Assembly: GCA_017882205.1 (NCBI GenBank)
Contig: JADGPY010000401.1
Span: 1 to 8,647, forward strand
Origin: Chitinophagaceae bacterium
GTDB taxonomy: Bacteria > Bacteroidota > Bacteroidia > Chitinophagales > Chitinophagaceae
Length of the DNA stretch: 8,647 nucleotides
Reading direction: 5' to 3'
Both the position numbers and the translations under genes were made by a program. Positions 1 through 6,802 of this stretch are shown piece after piece (position 1 is the stretch's first letter; each line of letters opens with the position of its first letter). The notes below the pieces were generated by a model. It had not been told where the DNA came from and did not search any database. It saw nothing but the letters and a program-made list of their open reading frames with translations.

Positions 1-317
1 CCAAAAATATCCCAGCCTGCCAAATCCAGGGCACAAACTAAAAATGAGTTTGATGGAAATAAATGATGCAGGTAGTGCCAAAACCTTTCCGGATCGGTAA
101 AGGAGAATTTTTCAAGGAATGAACGCTTAGCTTCTATATCCTCTATCATTTTCTCTACAGGGATATGATAATAACTTATTGCCGGCGCTTCGCCATATCC
201 TTTAATTCCAAAATACTCAAGCTCAACAACCAATGAAGGCTGATGTGTTTTAGTACCACGGGAAATGGTGAAGGGATGTTTAAAGGGAAGATTGTATTCC
301 TTATATCGAATGTTCAT
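1..317 (-). CDS. Dipeptide epimerase (L-Ala-D/L-Glu epimerase type), N-terminal part
   Basis: Partial gene: 105 codons are visible before it runs off the left edge, so only the N-terminal capping domain and the start of the barrel are present. My translation begins MNIRYKEYNLPFKHPFTISR. It continues with a GTKTHQ stretch, then GYGEAPAISYY and CALDLAGWDIFG, the pattern of the MR/MLE (enolase) superfamily dipeptide epimerases; the last segment corresponds to the conserved 'A-L-D-x-A-x-W-D' helix. Family members invert the alpha carbon of the second residue in dipeptides such as L-Ala-D-Glu, usually in recycling of murein peptides in the cytoplasm. The catalytic lysines and metal-binding acids lie outside the window, so activity and exact specificity cannot be judged. 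The ATG at 317-315 overlaps the stop codon of the upstream glucanotransferase (ATGA), which supports both the start choice and translational coupling. Only a weak AGGA lies just upstream. Another enolase-superfamily member, such as a muconate cycloisomerase-like enzyme, is a less likely alternative. Confidence 0.85.
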   Translation of the reverse strand, partial: MNIRYKEYNLPFKHPFTISRGTKTHQPSLVVELEYFGIKGYGEAPAISYYHIPVEKMIEDIEAKRSFLEKFSFTDPERFWHYLHHLFPSNSFLVCALDLAGWDIF

Positions 318-3028
318 ATCCTGATATGGCTTGAATAGTTATTCCCCCTTCCACTTGAAGTAATTATTGACCTTACTTCTTCATTAAATGTTTTTTCTTT
401 GATAAGGGTTTCCAATGTTAGATGGATGCGATATCTCCAATAATGTTTTGGATCTGCTGGTTGGTTAATCCTTTCTTCATTCGGATTCTCTCTCTTAAGC
501 GAATTACTCATTCCCAGGAGGTCCTGCATTTGAAAAATGCTCCACATGGCCGGCGAATAAAGATGTTGAATAACTATTTCTCTATTAACCCATGGTTCAC
601 AAAAGAAGGGGGCTTCCCCAGAATGGCCCATTATGCTATTATAAAATCTTTGAGTTTTTGCCCGGTCTTCTTCCCACCAGCCCCGGATTGTACTCATATC
701 ATGAGTTGAAGGAGTAACGACTGACAGGTAAGGTGCATTTTTTGGATGAAAGAATTCTACTGTTGGATCTTTTGGCATTCGTTGTATTTCAAGGCTTAGA
801 ATAGCAAGTTTTTGCATCACCTCTGGAACACAGGCAGGCACCATGCCCAGGTCTTCACCACAAATAAGCATGTTGGTGCTATGCTTTAAACCAGGCAGTT
901 TTTGTAATGCTTCTTTTTTCCATAAATCTTCCTGTCTGCTGAAAAAGTAATTAACATATAGGTATTGTAATTGCTGTTGTGTCTGGGCATCAAGATCCTT
1001 GAAAGAAGAAGTTTGATCCATCGCAATACGAAAATGATATTGCTGATCCTGGGAACCTTTCTCTTCAATAAGAATAACATTTGATAAAAGATTGAACAAT
1101 CCTTGCCTGATGTAACTGCCATCGTCTGCCATCTCAGCAATATGCTCTTCTATCTTTCTTTGGGTATTGAATCCTGGTTTGAATTGGTACCTACCTTGTT
1201 CATCAATTGTATCCAGAAAATTTTCTTTTACAAAATCAACCTGGTCACCTAACTCTGCCTCCAGGATGTAGTCTGTAATAAAAGGTTTACAATAGCGATC
1301 ATGTTCGAACCATATTCCACGGCTATTAAACTCGGATATATGAACGGAGATTGCAGGATCAAATTTCCCCAGGATACCTTCAATTGCGTTTAGTGGTATG
1401 CTCCATATTCTGAAAAAACCAAGGATGTGATCAATCCTGAAAGCGTCAAAATAATTACTCATTTGTTCAAATCGCTGTCTCCACCAGGAATAGCCATCCT
1501 CCCGCATTTTTTTCCAGTTGTATGTCGGGAATCCCCAGTTTTGTCCTTTAACAGCAAAATCATCAGGTGGAGCACCGGCCTGCTGATCCATGTGATAGAA
1601 TTGCGGGGCTTTCCACGCATCCACGCTATTCCTGGAAATACCTATCGGGATATCACCCTTTAAAATAACCCCATTTTTATGTGCATATTCACTTGCAGCA
1701 CGCAACTGAAGATGCAGGTGATACTGCATAAAATACTGAAACAGTATCTCATCATAATGTTTTTGCGTTGGCGAAACAAATCTTTGTATCGCATCATCAT
1801 TGAATACACTATGAATCTTCCACCTGGAAAAATCAGCAGTTTTATACTTGTCACGCAGATAACAAAATGCTGCATAAGGGACAAGCCAATCGCGGTTTAA
1901 ATCAAAAAATTCAAAGTAATCTTTATCATTCACGAATGACTCTCTCTGTGCTTCGAAAAGTTCCCGCAATATTGAAAGCTTGAATTTCATCACCTGCTCA
2001 TAATCCACTTCGGGCAGCTTGTTAAGATTTTTTTGTTTTTTCTTTAATGGAGTTACAAGGGCTTTATGTTTTTCGCCCGCAACTGATTCCAGGTTAATAT
2101 ATATTGGATGTAATGCAAACGCTGATATCGCAGAATATGGATATGAGTCCTGCCACGAATTTGTTGAAGTAGTGTCATTTACCGGCAGGATTTGTATCAA
2201 ATGTAAAGCCGCTAGTTTTGCCCAATCTACAAGTAACCTGATATCATTAAACTCACCCACACCAAAACTATTATTACTTCTAAGACTGAAAACAGGTATG
2301 GCTATCCCTGCTCCTTTCCAATATGGCCTGCTGAGTTGAACAAATCCATCATGAGTAATGATCAGTTTTTTATTTTCACCATCCTTGTCAATGAATCGAT
2401 TTTTTCCAAATTCAAATTCTACAAACTTTTTTTCCTTTGTGTTATATACCCCATATTTATAATAAACAGGAAGATGGTCTTTGGATAAATTCAATGGTAT
2501 TGTAAACCACGAATCTTTTTTTGTAAGCAGTAAAGGTTTGGTACTATCCCAATTATTCAAGGTTTTTCCGGAGCCGGTAATGCAAATGGTTTCATCTGCT
2601 TTCAATAAGGACGCTTTTACCCGAAGTTCATGAGTAGTAACAATCGGCTTCCTTCTGTTTACACTCCTTGAAGGTTTTGGCAATAATACCTGTCTGAATG
2701 GCTTGGTGAAAAAACTATTTTCAGGATTTCCAGCAAAGTTCCAGGTATCAATTAATGATAATTCTTCAATCTTCTCAGAAAGTACAATAACCCTTTCTTC
2801 TTCACCATCAATAACTTCCAGCCCATCTTCCCGTAAAATGTAACGGTAATTAATTTCAACTATATCAGTAATATCATCTGTCTCAATGGAACCATACCAG
2901 AATTCTCCATGGTATGACATGGCAAATGCCCTGGAAAGATCATCATTTCCTAACTGCTCAGTATTCCCCGATACAAATAGTCTTTGTCCAAAAGTGGTAT
3001 GATAGCGAATATAAAAGTGAATGGTCAT
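314..3028 (-). CDS. malQ: 4-alpha-glucanotransferase, DPE2-type (2x CBM20 + GH77)
   Basis: Cytoplasmic amylomaltase/disproportionating enzyme that transfers glucosyl or maltodextrinyl units between alpha-1,4-glucans. It has 904 residues counted from the ATG. Residues about 1-110 and 130-235 look like two tandem CBM20 starch-binding modules (FYIRYHTTFGQRLFVSGN; later LRVKASLLKADETICITGSG). The GH77 catalytic barrel follows from about 238. Visible catalytic residues are the nucleophile Asp533 (AFRIDHILGFFRIW), the acid/base Glu725 (LICGEDLG) and the stabilising Asp777 (TPSTHDMSTIRGWW). About 190 residues separate nucleophile and acid/base, indicating the insertion that marks DPE2-type enzymes compared with compact MalQ of roughly 500-690 residues. 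A TTG two codons further upstream (3034) could extend the frame, but ATG at 3028 is preferred and gives MTIHFYIRY. The gene begins 67 bases after the lipoprotein gene and ends overlapping the epimerase gene by 4 bases. No good -7 box was found directly upstream, so co-transcription with the lipoprotein is likely. Confidence 0.95.
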   Translation of the reverse strand: MTIHFYIRYHTTFGQRLFVSGNTEQLGNDDLSRAFAMSYHGEFWYGSIETDDITDIVEINYRYILREDGLEVIDGEEERVIVLSEKIEELSLIDTWNFAGNPENSFFTKPFRQVLLPKPSRSVNRRKPIVTTHELRVKASLLKADETICITGSGKTLNNWDSTKPLLLTKKDSWFTIPLNLSKDHLPVYYKYGVYNTKEKKFVEFEFGKNRFIDKDGENKKLIITHDGFVQLSRPYWKGAGIAIPVFSLRSNNSFGVGEFNDIRLLVDWAKLAALHLIQILPVNDTTSTNSWQDSYPYSAISAFALHPIYINLESVAGEKHKALVTPLKKKQKNLNKLPEVDYEQVMKFKLSILRELFEAQRESFVNDKDYFEFFDLNRDWLVPYAAFCYLRDKYKTADFSRWKIHSVFNDDAIQRFVSPTQKHYDEILFQYFMQYHLHLQLRAASEYAHKNGVILKGDIPIGISRNSVDAWKAPQFYHMDQQAGAPPDDFAVKGQNWGFPTYNWKKMREDGYSWWRQRFEQMSNYFDAFRIDHILGFFRIWSIPLNAIEGILGKFDPAISVHISEFNSRGIWFEHDRYCKPFITDYILEAELGDQVDFVKENFLDTIDEQGRYQFKPGFNTQRKIEEHIAEMADDGSYIRQGLFNLLSNVILIEEKGSQDQQYHFRIAMDQTSSFKDLDAQTQQQLQYLYVNYFFSRQEDLWKKEALQKLPGLKHSTNMLICGEDLGMVPACVPEVMQKLAILSLEIQRMPKDPTVEFFHPKNAPYLSVVTPSTHDMSTIRGWWEEDRAKTQRFYNSIMGHSGEAPFFCEPWVNREIVIQHLYSPAMWSIFQMQDLLGMSNSLKRENPNEERINQPADPKHYWRYRIHLTLETLIKEKTFNEEVRSIITSSGRGNNYSSHIRI

Positions 3029-3095
3029 TAGCAAAAAAGGTTGATGCGCGAATTTAGCCTCTTTAAATTGAAATGTAAGGAATACACAATGTTTT

Positions 3096-3533
3096 CTACT
3101 TACCCCGCCTAACCAGGTAATAATTCTTCTTCATTTTCTTACCCCCAGCCTCTACCGGTACCAATTGTATCGAATCGCGGTTTATAATTCTATAAGTTTC
3201 TCTTGTATCTTTCTTGCCAAATAATTTTATTATACCACTGTCCTGGATGCAGCGGCCCGATTCGACTGCAATACTATGCGCTTTATCTTTCGCCTCTTTA
3301 AAATTCTGCAATTCCGAAAAACTCGTATCTGTTAGTTTCAATAAAACTTCTATGCCACTACAATTGCTGCAAGGAAATTCCCCGGCAAATGATCCAGTTA
3401 CTTTTTTTGGAGGAACACCAGGTATTTCTTCATTTGTTGGGACAGTATCAAGAATGCTTTTATCTTTTGTGCCTCCGGAATTGTTGCAGGCGAATATCAG
3501 GCAACACATAATTAACAAAACTAACGTCCTCAT
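3096..3533 (-). CDS. NlpE-domain lipoprotein
   Basis: Small exported lipoprotein of 145 residues. Residues 1-15 form a hydrophobic signal (MRTLVLLIMCCLIFA) followed by Cys16 and Asn-Asn, a plausible signal peptidase II site, although Phe at -2 deviates from the strict lipobox. After a short flexible linker (about 17-45), the segment GSFAGEFPCSNCSGIEVLLKL (split here as GSFAGEFPCSNC at 47-58, then SGIEVLLKL) matches the conserved N-terminal motif of NlpE-like domains, including its CxxC (Cys55 and Cys58). The remainder is a small beta-rich domain ending NYYLVRRGK. In E. coli, NlpE senses surface contact, copper and lipoprotein defects; Bacteroidota carry many short homologues of unknown role, so only the family and envelope location are supported. 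The N-terminus after Cys lacks an obvious acidic surface-export signal. The gene sits between the dnaK terminator and the glucanotransferase gene, with a TATATTTG box 14 bases before its ATG. Confidence 0.8.
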   Translation of the reverse strand: MRTLVLLIMCCLIFACNNSGGTKDKSILDTVPTNEEIPGVPPKKVTGSFAGEFPCSNCSGIEVLLKLTDTSFSELQNFKEAKDKAHSIAVESGRCIQDSGIIKLFGKKDTRETYRIINRDSIQLVPVEAGGKKMKKNYYLVRRGK

Positions 3534-3546
3534 GAAATTGTTTTGC

Positions 3547-3554
3547 CAAATATA
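3547..3554 (-). promoter_or_regulatory. Putative -7 box for the lipoprotein-malQ-epimerase unit
   Basis: The minus strand reads TATATTTG, an exact match to the Bacteroidota -7 consensus TAnnTTTG, lying between the dnaK terminator and the ATG at 3533. There is no clear TTG -33 element at 17-23 bases upstream; that stretch falls in the terminator stem. If used, the 5' leader would be only about 8 nucleotides. Confidence 0.45.
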
Positions 3555-3562
3555 AGGGAAAC

Positions 3563-3595
3563 AAAAAAAGGTTACCCATATGGATAACCTTTTTA
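3563..3595 (-). terminator. Intrinsic terminator of dnaK
   Basis: On the minus strand a stem of about 14 pairs with one internal mismatch (C3575/A3584) forms around the centre CCATATGG, with arms AAAAAGGTTA and TAACCTTTTT, followed by a run of seven T (complement of A 3563-3569). It starts about 55 bases after the dnaK stop and ends before the next gene's -7 box. The A/T flanks mean it could also work on the plus strand, but no plus-strand gene reads into it. Confidence 0.8.
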
Positions 3596-3648
3596 ATTAA
3601 TTAAAATAATGTTACGGATATAGCAGGTAGATGTAGCAGGCTACAGCT

Positions 3649-5577
3649 CTACTTCACTTCCTCAAACTCTGCATCAGTTACATTATCACCAGCCGGTTGT
3701 TGCGCGCCCTCATGTCCATTACCTCCATGCTGTTGTCCATCACCACCTGGCTGGCCTGCCTGCTGGCCGGCGGCTTGGGATGCTTTGTATAATTCTTCAC
3801 TGGCAGCAGTCCATGTAGTATTCAATTCAGCCAAACCTTTATCAATTGCAACTATGTCCTGCATTTTATGTGCTTCCTTCAACTTGGCCAAAGCACTTTC
3901 GATCGGACCTTTCTTATCTTCTGGAATTTTATCTCCATACTCCTTCAACTGCTTTTCTGTCTGGAATATTAAGCTATCTGCCTGGTTGATCTTTTCAATC
4001 TTCTCTTTAGCTTCCTTATCACTTGATTCGTTGGCCTTGGCTTCGGATTTCATTTTTTCAATTTCCTCCTTGCTTAAACCACTACCTGCTTCTATCCTTA
4101 TATTATGTGATTTCCCGGTTCCTTTATCTTTTGCTGTTACATGTAGAATGCCATTAGCATCAATATCAAATATCACTTCGATCTGTGGCAATCCTCTGGG
4201 TGCAGGAGGAATACCATCAAGATTAAAAGTACCAAGACTCTTATTATTATTCGCCAAAGGTCTTTCACCCTGTAAAATGTGGATTTGAACCCCTGGTTGA
4301 TTATCGCTTGCTGTAGAAAAAACTTCAGTCTTTTTAGTTGGAATGGTTGTATTACTTTCTATCAGCCTGGTCATTACACCACCCATGGTTTCAATACCCA
4401 ATGATAGAGGAGTAACATCAAGCAATAAAACATCCTTTATTTCACCGGTTAATACACCACCCTGTATACAAGCACCTATTGCTACTACTTCATCAGGGTT
4501 AACACCCTTGCTTGGTTTTTTACCGAAGAATTTCTCTACCAGTTCCTGCACTTTGGGCATCCTGGTACCACCGCCAACAAGAATAACCTCGTTGATACTT
4601 GATTTTTCAATATTTGCATCTTTAAGTGCAAGCTCACATGGTTTTAAGCACCTCGCGAAAAGATCATCCGCAAGCTGTTCAAATTTAGCACGGGTTAACT
4701 TTTTTACAACGTGCTTAGGTACCCCATCTACCGCAGTAACATATGGCAGGTTAATCTCAGTTTCACTTGAAGAGGATAATTCGATTTTAGCTTTTTCAGC
4801 AGCTTCTTTTAAACGCTGCCAGCTCATAGGGTCTTTACGCAAGTCAATCGCCTCATCTTTTTTGAACTCATCAGCCAGCCAATCCATTATCACTTTATCA
4901 AAATCATCACCACCCAGGTGAGTATCCCCATTGGTAGATTTCACTTCAAAAACACCATCTCCCAATTCGAGGATTGAAATATCAAAAGTTCCACCACCAA
5001 GGTCAAATACAGCAATCTTCTGGTCAATGCTTTTTTTATCAAGGCCATAGGCAAGAGCTGCTGCTGTTGGTTCGTTGATAATCCTTCTTACTGTCAATCC
5101 GGCAATTTCTCCCGCTTCTTTAGTTGCTTGTCTCTGGGCATCATTAAAGTAGGCCGGAACTGTTATTACAGCTTCATTTACTTCATGGCCAAGATAGTCT
5201 TCGGCCGTCTTCTTCATTTTTTGAAGGATCATGGCAGAGATCTCCTGTGGAGTATATTGCCTGCCATCTATATCAATACGTACTGTACTATTTTCACCTT
5301 TTACAAGCTTATAGCTCCAATGCCCCGCTTCATTGGTAATCTCCTCCCATTTATGCCCCATGAAGCGTTTTACACTCATGATGGTATTTTGGGCATTTGT
5401 GATGGCCTGACGTTTTGCAGGATCTCCAACTTTTCTTTCCCCATTTTTTAAAAAGGCAACTACAGATGGAGTTGTACGCCGTCCTTCATCATTAGCAATA
5501 ACAACTGGTTCATTACCTTCCATGACTGCAACGCAACTATTGGTTGTGCCAAGGTCTATTCCTATTATCTTTCCCAT
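3649..5577 (-). CDS. dnaK: Molecular chaperone DnaK (Hsp70)
   Basis: ATP-dependent cytoplasmic chaperone that works with DnaJ and GrpE on nascent and misfolded proteins. It is full length at 642 residues. The actin-like ATPase domain (about 1-383) shows the phosphate-1 motif IGIDLGTTNSCV (5-16), EGRRTTPSVVAF, the NEPTAAALAYG connect segment (168-178) and the phosphate-2 motif FDLGGGTFDIS (191-201) with the conserved Thr197. The interdomain linker DVLLLDVTPLSLG (382-394) leads into the beta-sandwich peptide-binding domain to about 500, then the helical lid. The tail (about 601-630) is rich in Gly, Gln and His before the terminal DAEFEEVK, which resembles the usual EEVD-like bacterial ending. 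The start MGKIIGIDLG is unambiguous. It stands alone, with no dnaJ, grpE or hrcA in the window, and has its own terminator at 3595-3563. Confidence 0.99.
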   Translation of the reverse strand: MGKIIGIDLGTTNSCVAVMEGNEPVVIANDEGRRTTPSVVAFLKNGERKVGDPAKRQAITNAQNTIMSVKRFMGHKWEEITNEAGHWSYKLVKGENSTVRIDIDGRQYTPQEISAMILQKMKKTAEDYLGHEVNEAVITVPAYFNDAQRQATKEAGEIAGLTVRRIINEPTAAALAYGLDKKSIDQKIAVFDLGGGTFDISILELGDGVFEVKSTNGDTHLGGDDFDKVIMDWLADEFKKDEAIDLRKDPMSWQRLKEAAEKAKIELSSSSETEINLPYVTAVDGVPKHVVKKLTRAKFEQLADDLFARCLKPCELALKDANIEKSSINEVILVGGGTRMPKVQELVEKFFGKKPSKGVNPDEVVAIGACIQGGVLTGEIKDVLLLDVTPLSLGIETMGGVMTRLIESNTTIPTKKTEVFSTASDNQPGVQIHILQGERPLANNNKSLGTFNLDGIPPAPRGLPQIEVIFDIDANGILHVTAKDKGTGKSHNIRIEAGSGLSKEEIEKMKSEAKANESSDKEAKEKIEKINQADSLIFQTEKQLKEYGDKIPEDKKGPIESALAKLKEAHKMQDIVAIDKGLAELNTTWTAASEELYKASQAAGQQAGQPGGDGQQHGGNGHEGAQQPAGDNVTDAEFEEVK

Positions 5578-5600
5578 AATTGTAATTGTATTATTTGTTT

Positions 5601-5633
5601 AATATGTATTTTTTCTTCAATAATGATTGTCAA
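5601..5633 (-). promoter_or_regulatory. Possible dnaK promoter
   Basis: Within the 120-base gap upstream of dnaK the minus strand has TTGACA (complement of 5628-5633), then 19 bases, then TACATA (complement of 5603-5608). Read as a Bacteroidota promoter it is TTG, 22 bases, TACATATT, which matches only half of the informative TTTG part. This is the best candidate in the gap but weak. The 5' leader is AT-rich and contains ACAATTACAATT immediately before the ATG. No CIRCE operator is visible. Confidence 0.25.
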
Positions 5634-5672
5634 GGTTTATGCCAACGACTGAAAAGTGCAAAAATGGCAGGT

Positions 5673-5702
5673 TGTAGAGACGTTGCATGCATTGTCTCTA
5701 CA
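5673..5702 (-). repeat. 30-bp imperfect palindrome, interspersed-repeat type
   Basis: The plus strand reads TGTAGAGAC at 5673, a central GCATGC, and GTCTCTACA ending at 5702. Thirteen of fifteen positions pair; the exceptions are 5683/5692 (T/T) and 5682/5693 (G/T). From memory, the perfect form (arms TGTAGAGACGTTGCA) is a frequent intergenic palindrome in Bacteroidota and cyanobacterial genomes. Here its right arm supplies the TAG stop codon of the GtrA-family gene (5700-5698). No T-run follows it on either strand, so it is not a classical terminator, though it could stabilise the 3' end of the transcript. Confidence 0.75.
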
Positions 5703-6189
5703 GCTCATGACTTTCTTTCCTTTCTTTGAAGGTGAAATGCTTCTGGGATAAATAACTGAATGTGACTATAATAGCAGTTGCGAAGATTCTGGCCACAGTG
5801 GGATAAAAGAACATGTATTCAACCATTATTTTAAGGAAGGAATAGTTGAGAAACAAGTTTATAGCCACTACAAGAATATACCTGAATAGTTGTATCCTGC
5901 CACGCAATTCTGAACTGCTGAAAACTATATACTTCGACAATAAAAACCCTACAGGAAAACTGACACAGAATGCCATACCCAGGGCAGCTGTATATGGTGC
6001 GAAAGCTATAAAACCCAGATCCAATATTCTTTCATGAAGGATATAATGGTAGCTAACATAAAAAAGCAAGATGTCAAGTACCATGTTGCTACCGCCACAT
6101 GCTGCATAACGGAATGTTTGTAAAGGCATCAGCCTTTTAAAGGGAGGGTAAAAAAAATGAATGAATGTTATTATCCGGTTTCGAAGCAT
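5698..6189 (-). CDS. GtrA-family four-helix membrane protein
   Basis: Integral inner-membrane protein of 163 residues. After a basic, aromatic N-terminus containing FYPPFKRLMPLQ come four predicted membrane segments at about 28-50, 62-88, 102-122 and 130-148. Family-typical features are FRYAACGGSNMVLD at the first helix, PVGFLLSKYIVF closing the second, LFRYILVVAINLFLNY in the third, and SYLSQKHFTFK after the fourth. GtrA proteins are thought to help move undecaprenyl-phosphate-linked sugars across the membrane or to support glycosyltransferases in cell-surface polysaccharide synthesis. No glycosyltransferase is adjacent here, so the partner is unknown. The start at 6189 is chosen; Met21 is an alternative, but the upstream FYPPF segment looks like part of the protein. 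The last codons (ESHEL-stop) run into the palindrome at 5673-5702. The gene follows the exported-protein gene by 66 bases and may be read from its promoter. Confidence 0.88.
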   Translation of the reverse strand: MLRNRIITFIHFFYPPFKRLMPLQTFRYAACGGSNMVLDILLFYVSYHYILHERILDLGFIAFAPYTAALGMAFCVSFPVGFLLSKYIVFSSSELRGRIQLFRYILVVAINLFLNYSFLKIMVEYMFFYPTVARIFATAIIVTFSYLSQKHFTFKERKESHEL

Positions 6190-6225
6190 TCGCCCTTGAA
6201 ATTAATTGATAAAGGCAACCTATAA

Positions 6226-6245
6226 CCCAAGGCTTTCGCCTTGGG
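6226..6245 (-). other. Perfect 8-bp stem-loop after the exported-protein gene
   Basis: Arms CCCAAGGC and GCCTTGGG pair perfectly around a 4-base loop, which is GAAA when read on the minus strand. The stem begins 11 bases after the stop codon at 6256. No T-run follows on the minus strand (it continues TTATAGG), so it is not a standard intrinsic terminator. It may be an mRNA-stabilising or attenuating hairpin between two co-transcribed genes, or a copy of an interspersed palindromic repeat. Confidence 0.6.
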
Positions 6246-6255
6246 AGTCAGGGTC

Positions 6256-6729
6256 CTAAAAAGTATAACGAACCGCTATTCCAAACCAGTTAACGATAAT
6301 ACCATCCAGGCTCTTAAAATCAAACGAAGGTTGCCAATCTAATGAAAGATTTACAGGCGCAGAGCTAACTTTATAATCAAGACCAATTATTCCATCAATT
6401 CCCACTGAACCCCCGCCTCCATACTTCTGAGTATAAAAGGAAACGTGAGCTCCAGGACCTACATACCACTTTAATCCTCCTGCATTGCTGATATTACCAT
6501 GGATCTCGTAAAGACCAGTTATTCTAGCCCCATTATTTTTGAAATAGCCGAGCAATTCCAATGCATTCTGTGATGTGACAAAATGTTTAAGAGTAATTGC
6601 CCCAGGATAGAATTTTACGCCTATGGCTGTTTTGTAAGTTGAAGAACCAGCTGTCGAATTTTCACTCTGAGCGTTTGCAATGTTTGCTGCAATAAACACC
6701 ACGATTAGTAATACCAGGAATCTTTTCAT
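6256..6729 (-). CDS. Small exported beta-barrel-like protein, function unknown
   Basis: Encodes 157 residues. A clear Sec signal peptide (MKRFLVLLIVVFIAANIANA) ends with a likely signal peptidase I cut between Ala20 and Gln21. The mature part of about 137 residues alternates polar and hydrophobic residues in short strands with Gly, Asn and Asp turns (GVKFYPGAITLKHF, ALELLGYFKN, GLKWYVGPGAHVSFY, GLDYKVSSAPVNLSLDWQP). It ends in VRYTF, a C-terminal aromatic typical of outer-membrane beta-barrels. The pattern suits an eight-stranded barrel in the outer membrane, of the kind usually annotated only as an outer-membrane beta-barrel or hypothetical protein in Bacteroidota. I recognise no specific function. 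It has its own promoter (6783-6753) and is followed by a stem-loop and then the GtrA-family gene. Confidence 0.8.
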   Translation of the reverse strand: MKRFLVLLIVVFIAANIANAQSENSTAGSSTYKTAIGVKFYPGAITLKHFVTSQNALELLGYFKNNGARITGLYEIHGNISNAGGLKWYVGPGAHVSFYTQKYGGGGSVGIDGIIGLDYKVSSAPVNLSLDWQPSFDFKSLDGIIVNWFGIAVRYTF

Positions 6730-6733
6730 ATAA

Positions 6734-6779
6734 AACGTTTTGGTTTTATGGTCAAAGGTATAAAATCATGCCAAACGTT
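6734..6779. promoter_or_regulatory. Inverted repeat flanking the -7 box (possible operator)
   Basis: AACGTTTTGG (6734-6743) and CCAAACGTT (6771-6779) are inverted copies differing by one base deletion. They bracket the -7 box: one arm lies in the predicted 5' leader and the other between the -33 and -7 elements. Such a placement would suit a repressor site, but short AT-rich inverted repeats also arise by chance. Confidence 0.25.
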
Positions 6780-6783
6780 ACAA
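6753..6783 (-). promoter_or_regulatory. Bacteroidota-type promoter for the exported-protein gene
   Basis: The minus strand has TTG (complement of 6781-6783), 20 bases, then TACCTTTG (complement of 6753-6760), matching the published Bacteroidota pattern TTG-N(17-23)-TAnnTTTG. The -7 box ends 23 bases before the ATG at 6729, leaving a short A-rich leader with no Shine-Dalgarno sequence. The -33 element lies 20 bases past the ABC-F stop codon. Confidence 0.65.
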
Positions 6784-6802
6784 TTACCATAATGTCAGGC
6801 TA

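Noticed and set aside
3029..3034. TTG start two codons upstream of the glucanotransferase ATG
   Set aside because: It adds only two residues; the ATG at 3028 begins the CBM20-like MTIHFYIRY directly, and neither start has a supporting ribosome binding site.
3785..4288. A 167-codon open frame on the plus strand inside dnaK
   Set aside because: Also an antisense shadow of conserved DnaK sequence; its hydrophobic look comes from the reverse complement of charged lid-domain codons.
4343..4921. A 192-codon open frame on the plus strand inside dnaK
   Set aside because: It is antisense to highly conserved DnaK codons, with Ser/Leu/Pro-rich composition typical of a shadow frame and no recognisable domain.
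5578..5697. CIRCE-type heat-shock operator upstream of dnaK
   Set aside because: No TTAGCACTC-N9-GAGTGCTAA-like inverted repeat is present; the only palindrome in this region is the repeat at 5673-5702.
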